Of a stretch of DNA of 22,504 nucleotides, positions 15,401-21,014 are shown one piece after another. Made by a program: the position numbers and the translations under genes. Source of the DNA: a virus. The notes below the pieces were generated by a model, which did not search any database, was not told the DNA's origin, and worked only from the letters and a program-made list of their open reading frames with translations. The stretch spans positions 1 through 22,504 of IMG/VR virus record IMGVR_UViG_3300024346_000559; one strand, given 5' to 3'. The stretch's first letter is position 1; every line of letters starts with the position of its first letter.

Positions 15401-16159
15401 AGCAAAGTCGTAGAGTTTACGGAGGATCTAATATTTCCACCTACATCTAGAATACTGCAGGGTGCGACGAGACCTCTTGATCCTGTGAATCAGATGTGGG
15501 GTTTAGTAACTGATAAAAATATGTCTCCCGATCTTAGGCAAGGGCCAGAAAAATATAACAGTGCTATTAAATACGTAAATAATTTATTCGATAGTATGGG
15601 GTTACCCTCTTCAACCGACCTGCCCAGAAGAGCTATGCCTACACGAGCGACAGACTTACAGGTAGATTCGGGTAAACAGATATTAGGTGTACGTGGTTCC
15701 CGTGAACCTAACACAATAGAAGCAATGTTAAACTCTGCTGGTATGTCTGCTTGGAGGTCTATTAAATTTGATGGTCCTGCTGAAGTAAAAAACTACATGG
15801 ATACTATGGTTGCACCATATCTAGAAAATGCAGCACGTAAATACCTAAAGGGAAACCCTGAGTTTTTTAAACTTAATCAGGGTGAGAAAGAAAGAATCAT
15901 TCAATCTATAATAGAAACGGCAAAAGATGGCGTAACAAATGCAATTCAAAGCAGTCCAATCCCTCGTAACTTAGAGATGGTACGTGTACTCTCCGGTAAA
16001 AACAAAGATAAAGTAAAACGTGTTATGGAATTTATGGGGATTGAAGGAGAGTTAGAGGACATACTAAAAAAGGAGGATGCATTAAACACCCTCCGTAAAA
16101 TTGACATGCTTGTAGAAAACTACGACAAGATATTCTTTGGAGACTTGGAGTTAGACTAA
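12440..16159 (+). CDS. Large internal virion (DNA-ejection type) protein
   Basis: At 1239 residues this is the largest gene, and it is the last of the virion arm, the place occupied by the large T7 gp16-like ejection protein in many podoviruses. The N terminus is acidic. Ala/Gly-rich and amphipathic helical stretches follow (for example ILSFGLGKILTFGATKASSI near residues 215-235), then a segment ETITNKTPVGFIVPFGSFLN (about 796-815) typical of large internal proteins in marine podoviruses, and a mildly hydrophobic AAGWTAVALGTYTAGGAI near 855-875. No lytic transglycosylase motif is visible, which fits the separate lysozyme gene upstream. GGAAG precedes the ATG. It would be expelled at infection to form a conduit through the envelope. 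Function is inferred from size, position and composition. Confidence 0.75.
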   Translation: MEEEYEDVLSLSDGSPEITVPLGTEEYEDPLSLSGQADSMTELPLSKSSANSLEVSLGADVVDLDSVFQEYGRSLIKEDFLKDDRLMEVVYQNLEARYQPSGVVGTVYSGVSGIAGGDTGGGAFGPRDYRAMGREDAFEIWQNYQRSFAGGQSVTTANEIAFGISADQTTKNKLGAGYLLFDQMGNAFTGEGSWSEMGDAIYDYGKAAIYDPTTILSFGLGKILTFGATKASSITARSLLIKGFQEYVKQGMSKTAARIAVGKAVTKAAPVVAAEAVFNVGFDALYQAQLINTDAQEEFSFTQSAVNAAGSILMPAVLFGTSATVKGLRRSDFLKDTWIGSKELDVAALKMDAATALAESKKRIKNKQLIDIVDENFSRIAGGDSGFLAWQTVKAKAKSAIARKQEVDTDTETMNIFMKNFWFGAKDGSTKGYYQALKDAGFVTTPAMIDEYKVTGTFAQTIMFLKPNTVKNMMTSFEKETGRKLKIKKTPAGLRDHMIKGTSVGAETLQISSQLSRLEKLGGADLSKALKNMGKGKMPDDPKKLQFALSVYKRLITSHLSTTGANIKGFGQLVSLNTAADIFTSAINYTIAGGAKLTGKSDTAEMYANRGYGSLLGALRRGASVLSPELDYKYAQKILELNPKTAETLFRDVSGDGGVRDSLEHFNLDAKGKVNSEGEVINPDATLDPRSPTYVIAKGADTVTKGAQTITLVRMQDEVTKTWSFGTNVNQAIMREYGTPPQKFFDRPDAALEMATDRFKNNVLEKAAFRTMRETASVNWSTLPANNAFRAAARFIETITNKTPVGFIVPFGSFLNTTVATMGDLSGFNAIRFTLERYRGKKLDFATQEVAESYGRMAAGWTAVALGTYTAGGAIDRVKEGLAWNQERKDDGSVQDNRFDWPFSTIRVVEQMLAHGTKGNPEILKGLKGFSWDEVPDDLWEELRNQLGGQSVRDLKDFERNLFEYGNALLEVKESKLITGDWVGSGLSKVVEFTEDLIFPPTSRILQGATRPLDPVNQMWGLVTDKNMSPDLRQGPEKYNSAIKYVNNLFDSMGLPSSTDLPRRAMPTRATDLQVDSGKQILGVRGSREPNTIEAMLNSAGMSAWRSIKFDGPAEVKNYMDTMVAPYLENAARKYLKGNPEFFKLNQGEKERIIQSIIETAKDGVTNAIQSSPIPRNLEMVRVLSGKNKDKVKRVMEFMGIEGELEDILKKEDALNTLRKIDMLVENYDKIFFGDLELD

Positions 16160-16389
16160 TCCTCTTCTAACATCCTGTCTGCCCAATCATAGGCCTCACG
16201 CCTAATCTCCTCTGACCTACTGAACCCTTGACGATTAGAAAGTAATCCCGCAAGTGCCTGACCTGCGAGATATATTCTAGCTGTCAGGGGTTTATCTTTT
16301 GGGAGCTTTGATTTTTTAAAATCTCTGGCCTCTTGTAGTAACTTGTTCTCTTTCTTGGGCCTACCCCGTGGCTTACCAGTACTGTTCAT
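16156..16389 (-). CDS. Small basic protein with AT-hook-like motif
   Basis: The 77-residue protein begins MNSTGKPRGRPKKENKL. Residues 7-13, PRGRPKK, match the AT-hook core that binds the minor groove of AT-rich DNA. The remainder is helical, with basic then acidic segments (AGQALAGLLSNRQGFSRSEEI, then AYDWADRMLEED). I have seen similar small phage proteins of unknown function; a DNA-binding or regulatory role is only suggested by the motif. It is the last gene of the leftward operon. Its ATG overlaps the PhoH stop (ATGA), and its TAG stop shares two bases with the TAA stop of the convergent large internal protein gene. Confidence 0.7.
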   Translation of the reverse strand: MNSTGKPRGRPKKENKLLQEARDFKKSKLPKDKPLTARIYLAGQALAGLLSNRQGFSRSEEIRREAYDWADRMLEED

Positions 16390-17099
16390 ATCCCCTCCTT
16401 TAGAAAGACTTTAACCCACTGCGCACAGATGTCACTACGTATGATGTCATCTACATTAAACTCAATTACTGGTACGGGTAGAATGTGCTTCTTCGCTAGG
16501 TGAATAACTTTAGATAAACCATCCCCAGAAGAGAGGTCACTCTGCTGTATGTCCCCATTCAAAACAATCTTACTGCCTTCACCTACTCTGGTAAGTAGCA
16601 TCTTAAGCTCATGAGTTGTTATGTTTTGGGTTTCATCCACAATAATAAAAGAGTTATCAAAGCTACGACCACGCATAAGGGCCAGAGGTGCCATCTCAAT
16701 ATTGTTATTCTTAATTCCAGTCTCTACCACACCCTTGCCAAGGTGTTTAATTAGGACATCAAGTACAGGCAATGCCCAAGGGTAAGTCTTCTCCTCCAGA
16801 GTCCCAGGGAGATACCCAATATCTTTACCCACAGTTACATGGGGTCTGGTAATAACAATCTTATCAACTTCCTTCGTCGTGTACAGATCAGCCGCATAAG
16901 TAGCAGTGACGTAAGTCTTACCAGTACCAGCTGGGCCTAGTATAAAGACCTGGTTGCTACTAGTTAAGGCATTTAATAACTCCCTTTGTGTCTCTGTCTT
17001 TGGCACTATACCTGACGTTTCTTTTTTCGTAGCGCCCTTGTAGTTAGTCTTTCGACGTGATCGTGTGTGCTTCTTAGGTGGCTCAAGGGTATCAATCAT
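16386..17099 (-). CDS. phoH: PhoH-like P-loop ATPase
   Basis: The 237-residue protein has the complete PhoH-type ATPase core: Walker A GPAGTGKT (55-62), an ITRP motif (83-86) typical of the family, GYLPGTLEEK (95-104), Walker B FIIVDETQN (151-159), and a sensor-like LNGDIQQSD (180-188). The N-terminal 30 residues are basic. PhoH proteins bind and hydrolyse ATP and relate to superfamily I helicases and RNA-metabolism factors; their role in phages is still debated. Marine phages, including roseophage SIO1, often carry phoH. It overlaps both neighbours by 4 nt (ATGA), so its level is tied to the upstream 148-aa gene. No phosphate-response site can be seen because there is no intergenic DNA. Confidence 0.93.
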   Translation of the reverse strand: MIDTLEPPKKHTRSRRKTNYKGATKKETSGIVPKTETQRELLNALTSSNQVFILGPAGTGKTYVTATYAADLYTTKEVDKIVITRPHVTVGKDIGYLPGTLEEKTYPWALPVLDVLIKHLGKGVVETGIKNNNIEMAPLALMRGRSFDNSFIIVDETQNITTHELKMLLTRVGEGSKIVLNGDIQQSDLSSGDGLSKVIHLAKKHILPVPVIEFNVDDIIRSDICAQWVKVFLKEGI

Positions 17100-17542
17100 A
17101 ATTTAACTAACTCTGCTTTTGTATACGGTATGTGGAAGAACAACTCTCCAGGTTTTATGTATCTACCCTTAGCTTCCTTGAGACTGTCCTTGGTAAGTAG
17201 TGTATCCTTAATACGCCAAGCTTGTTTAAGATCCTTGCGAAAGACATAGAAGTTAAGGACTCCATCGTCACCTTCGTACTTATCGAGTAGCCTTTGCTTA
17301 CGCTCTGGAATACGTATCTCATCCCAGTGGGCAGGCCAGTCTTCCTCCCAAGCTACCTTTACCTCAGCCTCATTTAGAAATGTTAAGCCGTGCTTCTGTG
17401 ACACTACGTCCACAAAATAATTTTCCTCTGTGTTTACAATGACATGATCCTTAGATTCCAAGTGTGATACAAGGGCATCTTTAGCTTGTTTATCGTAAGC
17501 TTCGTATAAAGCCCTACTAAAATTCTTTCTCACTGCTGCCAT
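17096..17542 (-). CDS. Putative PD-(D/E)XK-like protein, unknown function
   Basis: The 148-residue protein is not confidently assigned. Residues 42-62 read YFVDV, then EAEVKVAW: Asp45 followed by Glu60-x-Lys62, the arrangement of a PD-(D/E)XK nuclease core of two beta strands. After it come conserved-looking WPAHWDEIRIPERKQRLLDKY (69-89) and a strand NFYVFRKDLKQAW, where a nuclease fold would present its next strand and helix. The ATG is preceded by AAGGAAC about 8 nt upstream, located inside the end of the glutaredoxin gene, which it overlaps by 26 nt. The TGA overlaps the PhoH ATG. A small nuclease, or a degenerate non-catalytic relative, is the best guess. Confidence 0.65.
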   Translation of the reverse strand: MAAVRKNFSRALYEAYDKQAKDALVSHLESKDHVIVNTEENYFVDVVSQKHGLTFLNEAEVKVAWEEDWPAHWDEIRIPERKQRLLDKYEGDDGVLNFYVFRKDLKQAWRIKDTLLTKDSLKEAKGRYIKPGELFFHIPYTKAELVKL

Positions 17543-17762
17543 CTAGAAGTTCCTTTAGCTCTGTGTAACCACCTATGTGATCACCTTGGGGGTTGAAGAT
17601 CTGAGGTACTGTAGTCATACCTGCATTTTTAATCAGTGTTAATAACCATCGGCTACTAGAGGAGTCGAGAGAATACGATGTGTACGTATACCCTCGACCC
17701 TTTAGCAATTCCTTAGCTGAGTCACAGAAGTTGCACTGTGTTCTACCTAGGACTATCCACAT
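17517..17762 (-). CDS. grx: Glutaredoxin
   Basis: The 81-residue protein has a glutaredoxin/thioredoxin fold signature: N-terminal strand WIVLGRTQ, redox pair C10-N-F-C13 at the start of helix 1, the cis-proline motif TTVPQIF (Pro53), and the GGYTELKELL glutathione-side motif (64-73). The length is typical for short phage glutaredoxins. Cys10-x-x-Cys13 would shuttle electrons to disulphides. It begins one base inside the NrdJ stop (TGATG), strongly suggesting that it re-reduces the C-terminal cysteine pair of the co-encoded ribonucleotide reductase. The 3' end overlaps the 148-aa gene by 26 nt. Function is confident; the partner assignment is inferred from coupling. Confidence 0.92.
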   Translation of the reverse strand: MWIVLGRTQCNFCDSAKELLKGRGYTYTSYSLDSSSSRWLLTLIKNAGMTTVPQIFNPQGDHIGGYTELKELLDGSSEKEF

Positions 17763-19657
17763 CAGGTAAGATCTACGATCTCACAAGAGTCACCTGAGCA
17801 TGCAAGAGTCTGACTACCTGCGGTATTATCTTCACTCTCATAATCAGAAAGCTTAGACCAATCAATCGACTTAGGCATGAGTGAAAGCAACTCTTTATAG
17901 TCTGACTTACCAACCTCTTGATATGGGGCTTGTTGATATGTATGCTCATTAAAGGGTAGGAATGACACACCTGACATCTCATCAAAGTGTTTATAAACAA
18001 AGGCACCTACTTCAAACCACTCCCCTTTCTTCACGTTAATTGTAACCGATGGCTTGTGTTCGCACCACGATCTCTGATAAGCTAACCACATTTCAAGTTG
18101 CTCAATGGCTGTCATATCTGTTGTACAAACTGCATCGTTAGGAGCTTTCATTGGAAAACTAAACACTGTAGTCTGGTCTGGTTTGAATGCCTCAGGCTCG
18201 TTAGGTATACCTTGATCCTTCATAAACTGTGTTAGTGGATCTTTATTGTCACCACGCACAGTACGAATATAATAGGGGCTGTGGCGAGCATGAATACCAG
18301 AGGCGGAATCAACCAACTGTGATACTGTTCCCGAAGGTTTAACGCAGCTGATAGCAGTAGCAGCAGGGATGCCAAGGTGCTTAGACCACTTAGCGTTAGT
18401 ATCAACAGCGATAGACTTAAGGTGCTCAAGAGTCTTCTCCAATCCTTTATTCTTTAGAGTCATGAATGGGTTGTCCATGATACCTGTCATAGATACACCA
18501 AGCAGTCTTTCTTCTTCTGTATTGTTAGACCAGACCTTGCGTAAATATGGAAACTTAGTATAACTAGACTGGATAGTACCTAGTATGGTAGCAAGTCTAA
18601 CCTTTTCTGATAGTGTATCTAGTGTATCAGTAGCACGTACAACAACCTCGGTCAGGTTACAAAACTGGTTTGGACGGAGGATAATTTCGCTACACGGGTT
18701 GGTCCCAAAGTCGTAGTTAGGATCACGCCTACCATTTTTAGCTGCTTGTTTCTTAGATGCTTGACGATTAAAGATACCACGTTCGCCTGAGCCTGATTCA
18801 ACAAGAGCCATCCACTCACGCATGAAAGATAGACTGTCAGGTTTTTCTGTGTAGCTTACAGAGTTGTTAGCGAGTGCTCGTTGTGGATCATTCTCCCACC
18901 ATGAGCCTGACTTAGCATGACGCATACGATCATCTGATAGGTTACTTAGTGAAATCATTGCAGATCTACGTACACCACCAACTACTACAACCTCACCGAT
19001 CTTACACATGATGTCATGACATTCCATTGAGGAAAGCTTACGTCCCTCTGAATCCTTGAATGCCTTGATAGTAAAGTTAAACAAGTCCACCAAAGGTGCT
19101 GGACCTGAAGCTCTTCCACCAAATGTTTTAAGGGGTGCACCTGCAGGTCTTACCTTAGATACATCCCACTTAGCAATCTCACCACTGTAAAGGAGTGCAA
19201 TCAATTGACGGAAAGCTTTAGCCCAACCTTCCTTACTATCCTTAACGACAATGATCGTTTCACTCTCGAACAACTGCGGCACTTCTGGGAGTTGGCTGAT
19301 GAACTGTCGCTCGACACTGAAGCCCACGCCTGTACCACACAAGAGAATAAACATAGCCTCATCGAAGGACTTAAGGTCATCTACGGGTAGATAACTGCAG
19401 TTATACATGCAGGTATTGTCACGGGCTGCAGCAGGACCAGCTGTCATCAAGGCTCTCATAGATGGCATAACATCGAGACCAAGTATTGCTTGCTCAAGAT
19501 CTTTCTTTGTGTGGGCATCAACTAGGTTACTGATTATGTTATCGGTAAACCTAGATACCGTATCACCCCAAGACTCACGTCCAGCGCCATCGTAGTACTT
19601 GGCGTAACGAGACTTGTGAATAAATGCTTGATAGTCAGTGGGTAGTTGATTGTTCAT
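17762..19657 (-). CDS. nrdJ: Adenosylcobalamin-dependent (class II) ribonucleotide reductase
   Basis: The 631-residue protein reduces ribonucleotides to deoxyribonucleotides using coenzyme B12. The active-site loop N320-P-C322-S-E324 gives the thiyl-radical cysteine with its Asn and Glu partners, and Cys333 (+11) pairs with Cys87 as the reducible disulphide. These match C408, N406, E410, C419 and C119 of the Lactobacillus leichmannii enzyme as I recall it. PSGT (441-444) is the phosphate-binding motif. The C-terminal tail has the shuttle pair C620-x4-C625. No NrdB-type subunit gene follows, consistent with class II. It is shorter than the 739-aa L. leichmannii enzyme. The start is coupled to the upstream 70-aa gene (TAATG), and its stop to glutaredoxin (TGATG). 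The enzyme requires a B12-producing or B12-importing host. Confidence 0.95.
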   Translation of the reverse strand: MNNQLPTDYQAFIHKSRYAKYYDGAGRESWGDTVSRFTDNIISNLVDAHTKKDLEQAILGLDVMPSMRALMTAGPAAARDNTCMYNCSYLPVDDLKSFDEAMFILLCGTGVGFSVERQFISQLPEVPQLFESETIIVVKDSKEGWAKAFRQLIALLYSGEIAKWDVSKVRPAGAPLKTFGGRASGPAPLVDLFNFTIKAFKDSEGRKLSSMECHDIMCKIGEVVVVGGVRRSAMISLSNLSDDRMRHAKSGSWWENDPQRALANNSVSYTEKPDSLSFMREWMALVESGSGERGIFNRQASKKQAAKNGRRDPNYDFGTNPCSEIILRPNQFCNLTEVVVRATDTLDTLSEKVRLATILGTIQSSYTKFPYLRKVWSNNTEEERLLGVSMTGIMDNPFMTLKNKGLEKTLEHLKSIAVDTNAKWSKHLGIPAATAISCVKPSGTVSQLVDSASGIHARHSPYYIRTVRGDNKDPLTQFMKDQGIPNEPEAFKPDQTTVFSFPMKAPNDAVCTTDMTAIEQLEMWLAYQRSWCEHKPSVTINVKKGEWFEVGAFVYKHFDEMSGVSFLPFNEHTYQQAPYQEVGKSDYKELLSLMPKSIDWSKLSDYESEDNTAGSQTLACSGDSCEIVDLT

Positions 19658-19869
19658 TATGATTTAGTCTCCGTCTGATCTCCATCACTGTCCAACGAAT
19701 CTTGCAAGAGTTTAGTAAGACTCTGAGCACGTTCGTTGTGCAGTTTAAAAGTGTATTCGGCACGAGCAGACTCGTTGAAATTCATCTGAGCTTCGTTCAA
19801 CATTTTTATTTGATCCTCAGTAAAATTTTCTGTGTCGTAGTCTTTGTCATCAATTGTAATCTTAGGCAT
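19657..19869 (-). CDS. Small acidic phage protein of unknown function
   Basis: The 70-residue product begins MPKITIDDKDYDTENFTEDQIK, a recognisable opening shared by short phage proteins of unknown function: a small beta hairpin followed by an amphipathic helix (MLNEAQMNFNESARAEYTFKLHNERAQSLTKLLQDSL). A longer reading starting at 19923 is possible, but it would overlap MazG. The inner ATG has a good AAGGAAA Shine-Dalgarno about 8 nt upstream and gives the family-like N terminus, so I chose 19869. The TAA overlaps the nrdJ ATG by one base, so it may act as a translational lead gene for NrdJ. No enzymatic motif is seen. Confidence 0.75.
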   Translation of the reverse strand: MPKITIDDKDYDTENFTEDQIKMLNEAQMNFNESARAEYTFKLHNERAQSLTKLLQDSLDSDGDQTETKS

Positions 19870-19874
19870 CTTGG

Positions 19875-19881
19875 TTTCCTT
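19875..19881 (-). promoter_or_regulatory. Shine-Dalgarno deciding the start of the 70-aa gene
   Basis: On the minus strand AAGGAAA lies in the 19-nt gap between the MazG stop (19889) and the ATG at 19869, with about 5-8 nt spacing depending on which base is counted. It supports the short start over the upstream ATG at 19923. Confidence 0.6.
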
Positions 19882-19888
19882 TTCTAAG

Positions 19889-20263
19889 TTATCTTTTATC
19901 TCCACTGCCTTGCAGTGTACCACGTTGTTTGCGTCCGTATAATTTTTCTAGGTTACTCTTTGCTAAGTCACCCATGTCTAAGTTTAGATCACGGCACAAG
20001 GCTGCAATATACCAAAGGCAATCACCTACTTCTGCTGCAAGTGCAGACTTGTCCATCTTACCATCACGTAAGATCTTCTTAACTTTGTTTGCTACCTCAC
20101 CAGCTTCTCCCGCTAGACCCAAAGCTGGGTAGATAATAGAGTGCTGGGTTCCATAGATTGCAGTACCAGCAGCAGCTTTTTGATAGGAGCTAAGTGTCAT
20201 ATCTTTGTACACAGTGCTGTCTTTATAGTACCCCCAAGCTTCTAGGTCTGTTTCATTAATCAT
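19889..20263 (-). CDS. mazG: MazG-like nucleotide pyrophosphohydrolase
   Basis: The 124-residue protein has the all-alpha NTP pyrophosphohydrolase motif: E53-A-G-E56 in LGLAGEAGEVANKVKKILRDG and E78-V-G-D81 in LAAEVGDCLWYIAALC, spaced as ExxE(21)ExxD, which coordinates the magnesium ions. The C terminus, NLEKLYGRKQRGTLQGSGDKR, is typical of phage MazG proteins. The enzyme hydrolyses (d)NTPs to monophosphates and pyrophosphate. In marine phages roles in altering nucleotide or alarmone pools have been proposed, and the substrate is unsettled. A GAGGTGAT sequence matching the anti-Shine-Dalgarno lies just before the ATG, inside the end of the 52-aa gene, which overlaps by 8 nt. It sits upstream of nrdJ in the same operon. 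Confidence 0.93.
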   Translation of the reverse strand: MINETDLEAWGYYKDSTVYKDMTLSSYQKAAAGTAIYGTQHSIIYPALGLAGEAGEVANKVKKILRDGKMDKSALAAEVGDCLWYIAALCRDLNLDMGDLAKSNLEKLYGRKQRGTLQGSGDKR

Positions 20264-20414
20264 TCATCACCTCACATTCTATTACACGTATGTCGTCAAT
20301 GTCATACAAAGCATATTGTATTTGCTCTGCTATAACCTCTGCATTATTTCCAAAGGCTTCTAGGAAGTTAGCTGCTTCATCTACAACCACTGTTAAGTTC
20401 ACTTGAAATATCAC
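20256..20414 (-). CDS. 52-aa acidic protein with GTG start (easily missed)
   Basis: Between the 80-aa gene and mazG the minus strand holds an open frame of 52 codons starting at GTG (20412-20414) and ending in TAA (20256-20258). The product reads (M)IFQVNLTVVVDEAAN, then FLEAFGNNAEVIAEQIQYAL and YDIDDIRVIECEVMND. This is a coherent beta-alpha-beta pattern: a strand, a helix rich in Ala and Glu, then YDIDDIRVIECEV. Similar very short phage proteins ending in a DIDDIxV-type strand are known to me only as hypotheticals. AGGAG lies 8 nt before the GTG, overlapping the TAG stop of the upstream gene (TAGGAG). It overlaps the mazG start by 8 nt. The Shine-Dalgarno, spacing and protein pattern make this a real gene despite its size. 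Confidence 0.75.
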   Translation of the reverse strand: MIFQVNLTVVVDEAANFLEAFGNNAEVIAEQIQYALYDIDDIRVIECEVMND

Positions 20415-20422
20415 GGCGTAAG

Positions 20423-20427
20423 CTCCT
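20423..20427 (-). promoter_or_regulatory. Shine-Dalgarno for the GTG-start 52-aa gene
   Basis: AGGAG on the minus strand lies 8 nt before the GTG at 20414 and shares bases with the TAG stop of the upstream 80-aa gene, giving TAGGAG. It is the main support for the non-ATG start. Confidence 0.7.
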
Positions 20428-20668
20428 AGTTATATCCAGAGGTACTACCCATGTCAAGTAGTAGTGGTTCCGCAGTCTTACTAAAATACTTAACCCACTC
20501 ATATGCATCACTGAAGTCCTCAAACCAAAAATTATCTTCCTCTAGCGCACCATCTACTTCAACCGTGCAGACCATGTAATGTGTGGATCCTTCTGGAATA
20601 TCGTAGTCTTCATCAAAGTCTTCCACAGCAATTGGGCCAGCTGTAATACCCCAAATTTTAATCTCCAT
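20426..20668 (-). CDS. Small acidic protein, unknown function
   Basis: I do not recognise this 80-residue protein. It is strongly acidic and aromatic-rich. An N-terminal strand (MEIKIWGITAGPIAVEDF) leads into an acidic loop (DEDYDIPEGS), a strand THYMVCTVEVDG, and a helical DFSDAYEWVKYFSKTAEPLL. The overall pattern suggests a small alpha/beta protein; the high acidity could mean DNA mimicry, but nothing specific supports that. A GGAAAG Shine-Dalgarno lies inside the upstream endonuclease gene, which it overlaps by 11 nt. Its TAG stop overlaps the Shine-Dalgarno of the 52-aa gene, so the three genes are tightly linked in translation. Confidence 0.65.
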   Translation of the reverse strand: MEIKIWGITAGPIAVEDFDEDYDIPEGSTHYMVCTVEVDGALEEDNFWFEDFSDAYEWVKYFSKTAEPLLLDMGSTSGYN

Positions 20669-21014
20669 CTGTGTCTTTCCAATTCCTCAAGAGTTCCATG
20701 TAGTGATCCATACCAACCATAACTACCCAAGGCATTCGATCAGACCTAAAGAATACTACTGGCTCACCTTTAGCATGATTGCTTGCCTGTTCCAAGTACC
20801 CATACACAGTTTTTAAAGAAGATTTTCTACGCTTAACCTCTATGGTAATTGGTAGTTTCTTCCTAGCTGCGGGTGACAATTGGATATCTTCACCAGTGTC
20901 ACCCATAGTCGTAGACTTGATATCATCAGGCTCAAACTCAGGGAATGTTTCTAGTAGTTTATCCCTGACCTCTTGTTGTCCTGTCCTACCCTTGGCCTTA
21001 GCTGCCCTAGTCAT
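20658..21014 (-). CDS. PD-(D/E)XK endonuclease, Hjc/resolvase-like
   Basis: The 118-residue protein has the layout of a small PD-(D/E)XK nuclease of the Holliday-junction-resolvase type. Glu15 lies in a helix (GRTGQQEVRDKLL), Asp43 in GEDIQLS, and Glu59-x-Lys61 in ITIEVKRRKS. A basic helix with YLEQASNHAKGE follows, and then two strands, PVVFFRSDRMPWVVMVG. This gives the E, D, ExK set of archaeal Hjc and T7 endonuclease I-like enzymes. It would cut branched DNA during recombination or before packaging. It overlaps the upstream exonuclease gene by 8 nt, with GGAGATGG before its ATG. The family fold is well supported by motifs; the junction specificity is inferred from length and neighbourhood. 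Confidence 0.75.
   Translation of the reverse strand: MTRAAKAKGRTGQQEVRDKLLETFPEFEPDDIKSTTMGDTGEDIQLSPAARKKLPITIEVKRRKSSLKTVYGYLEQASNHAKGEPVVFFRSDRMPWVVMVGMDHYMELLRNWKDTDGD

Noticed and set aside
19657-19923. 88-aa reading of the gene before nrdJ starting at 19923
   Set aside because: It would overlap mazG; the ATG at 19869 has a better Shine-Dalgarno and gives the family-like MPKITID start.
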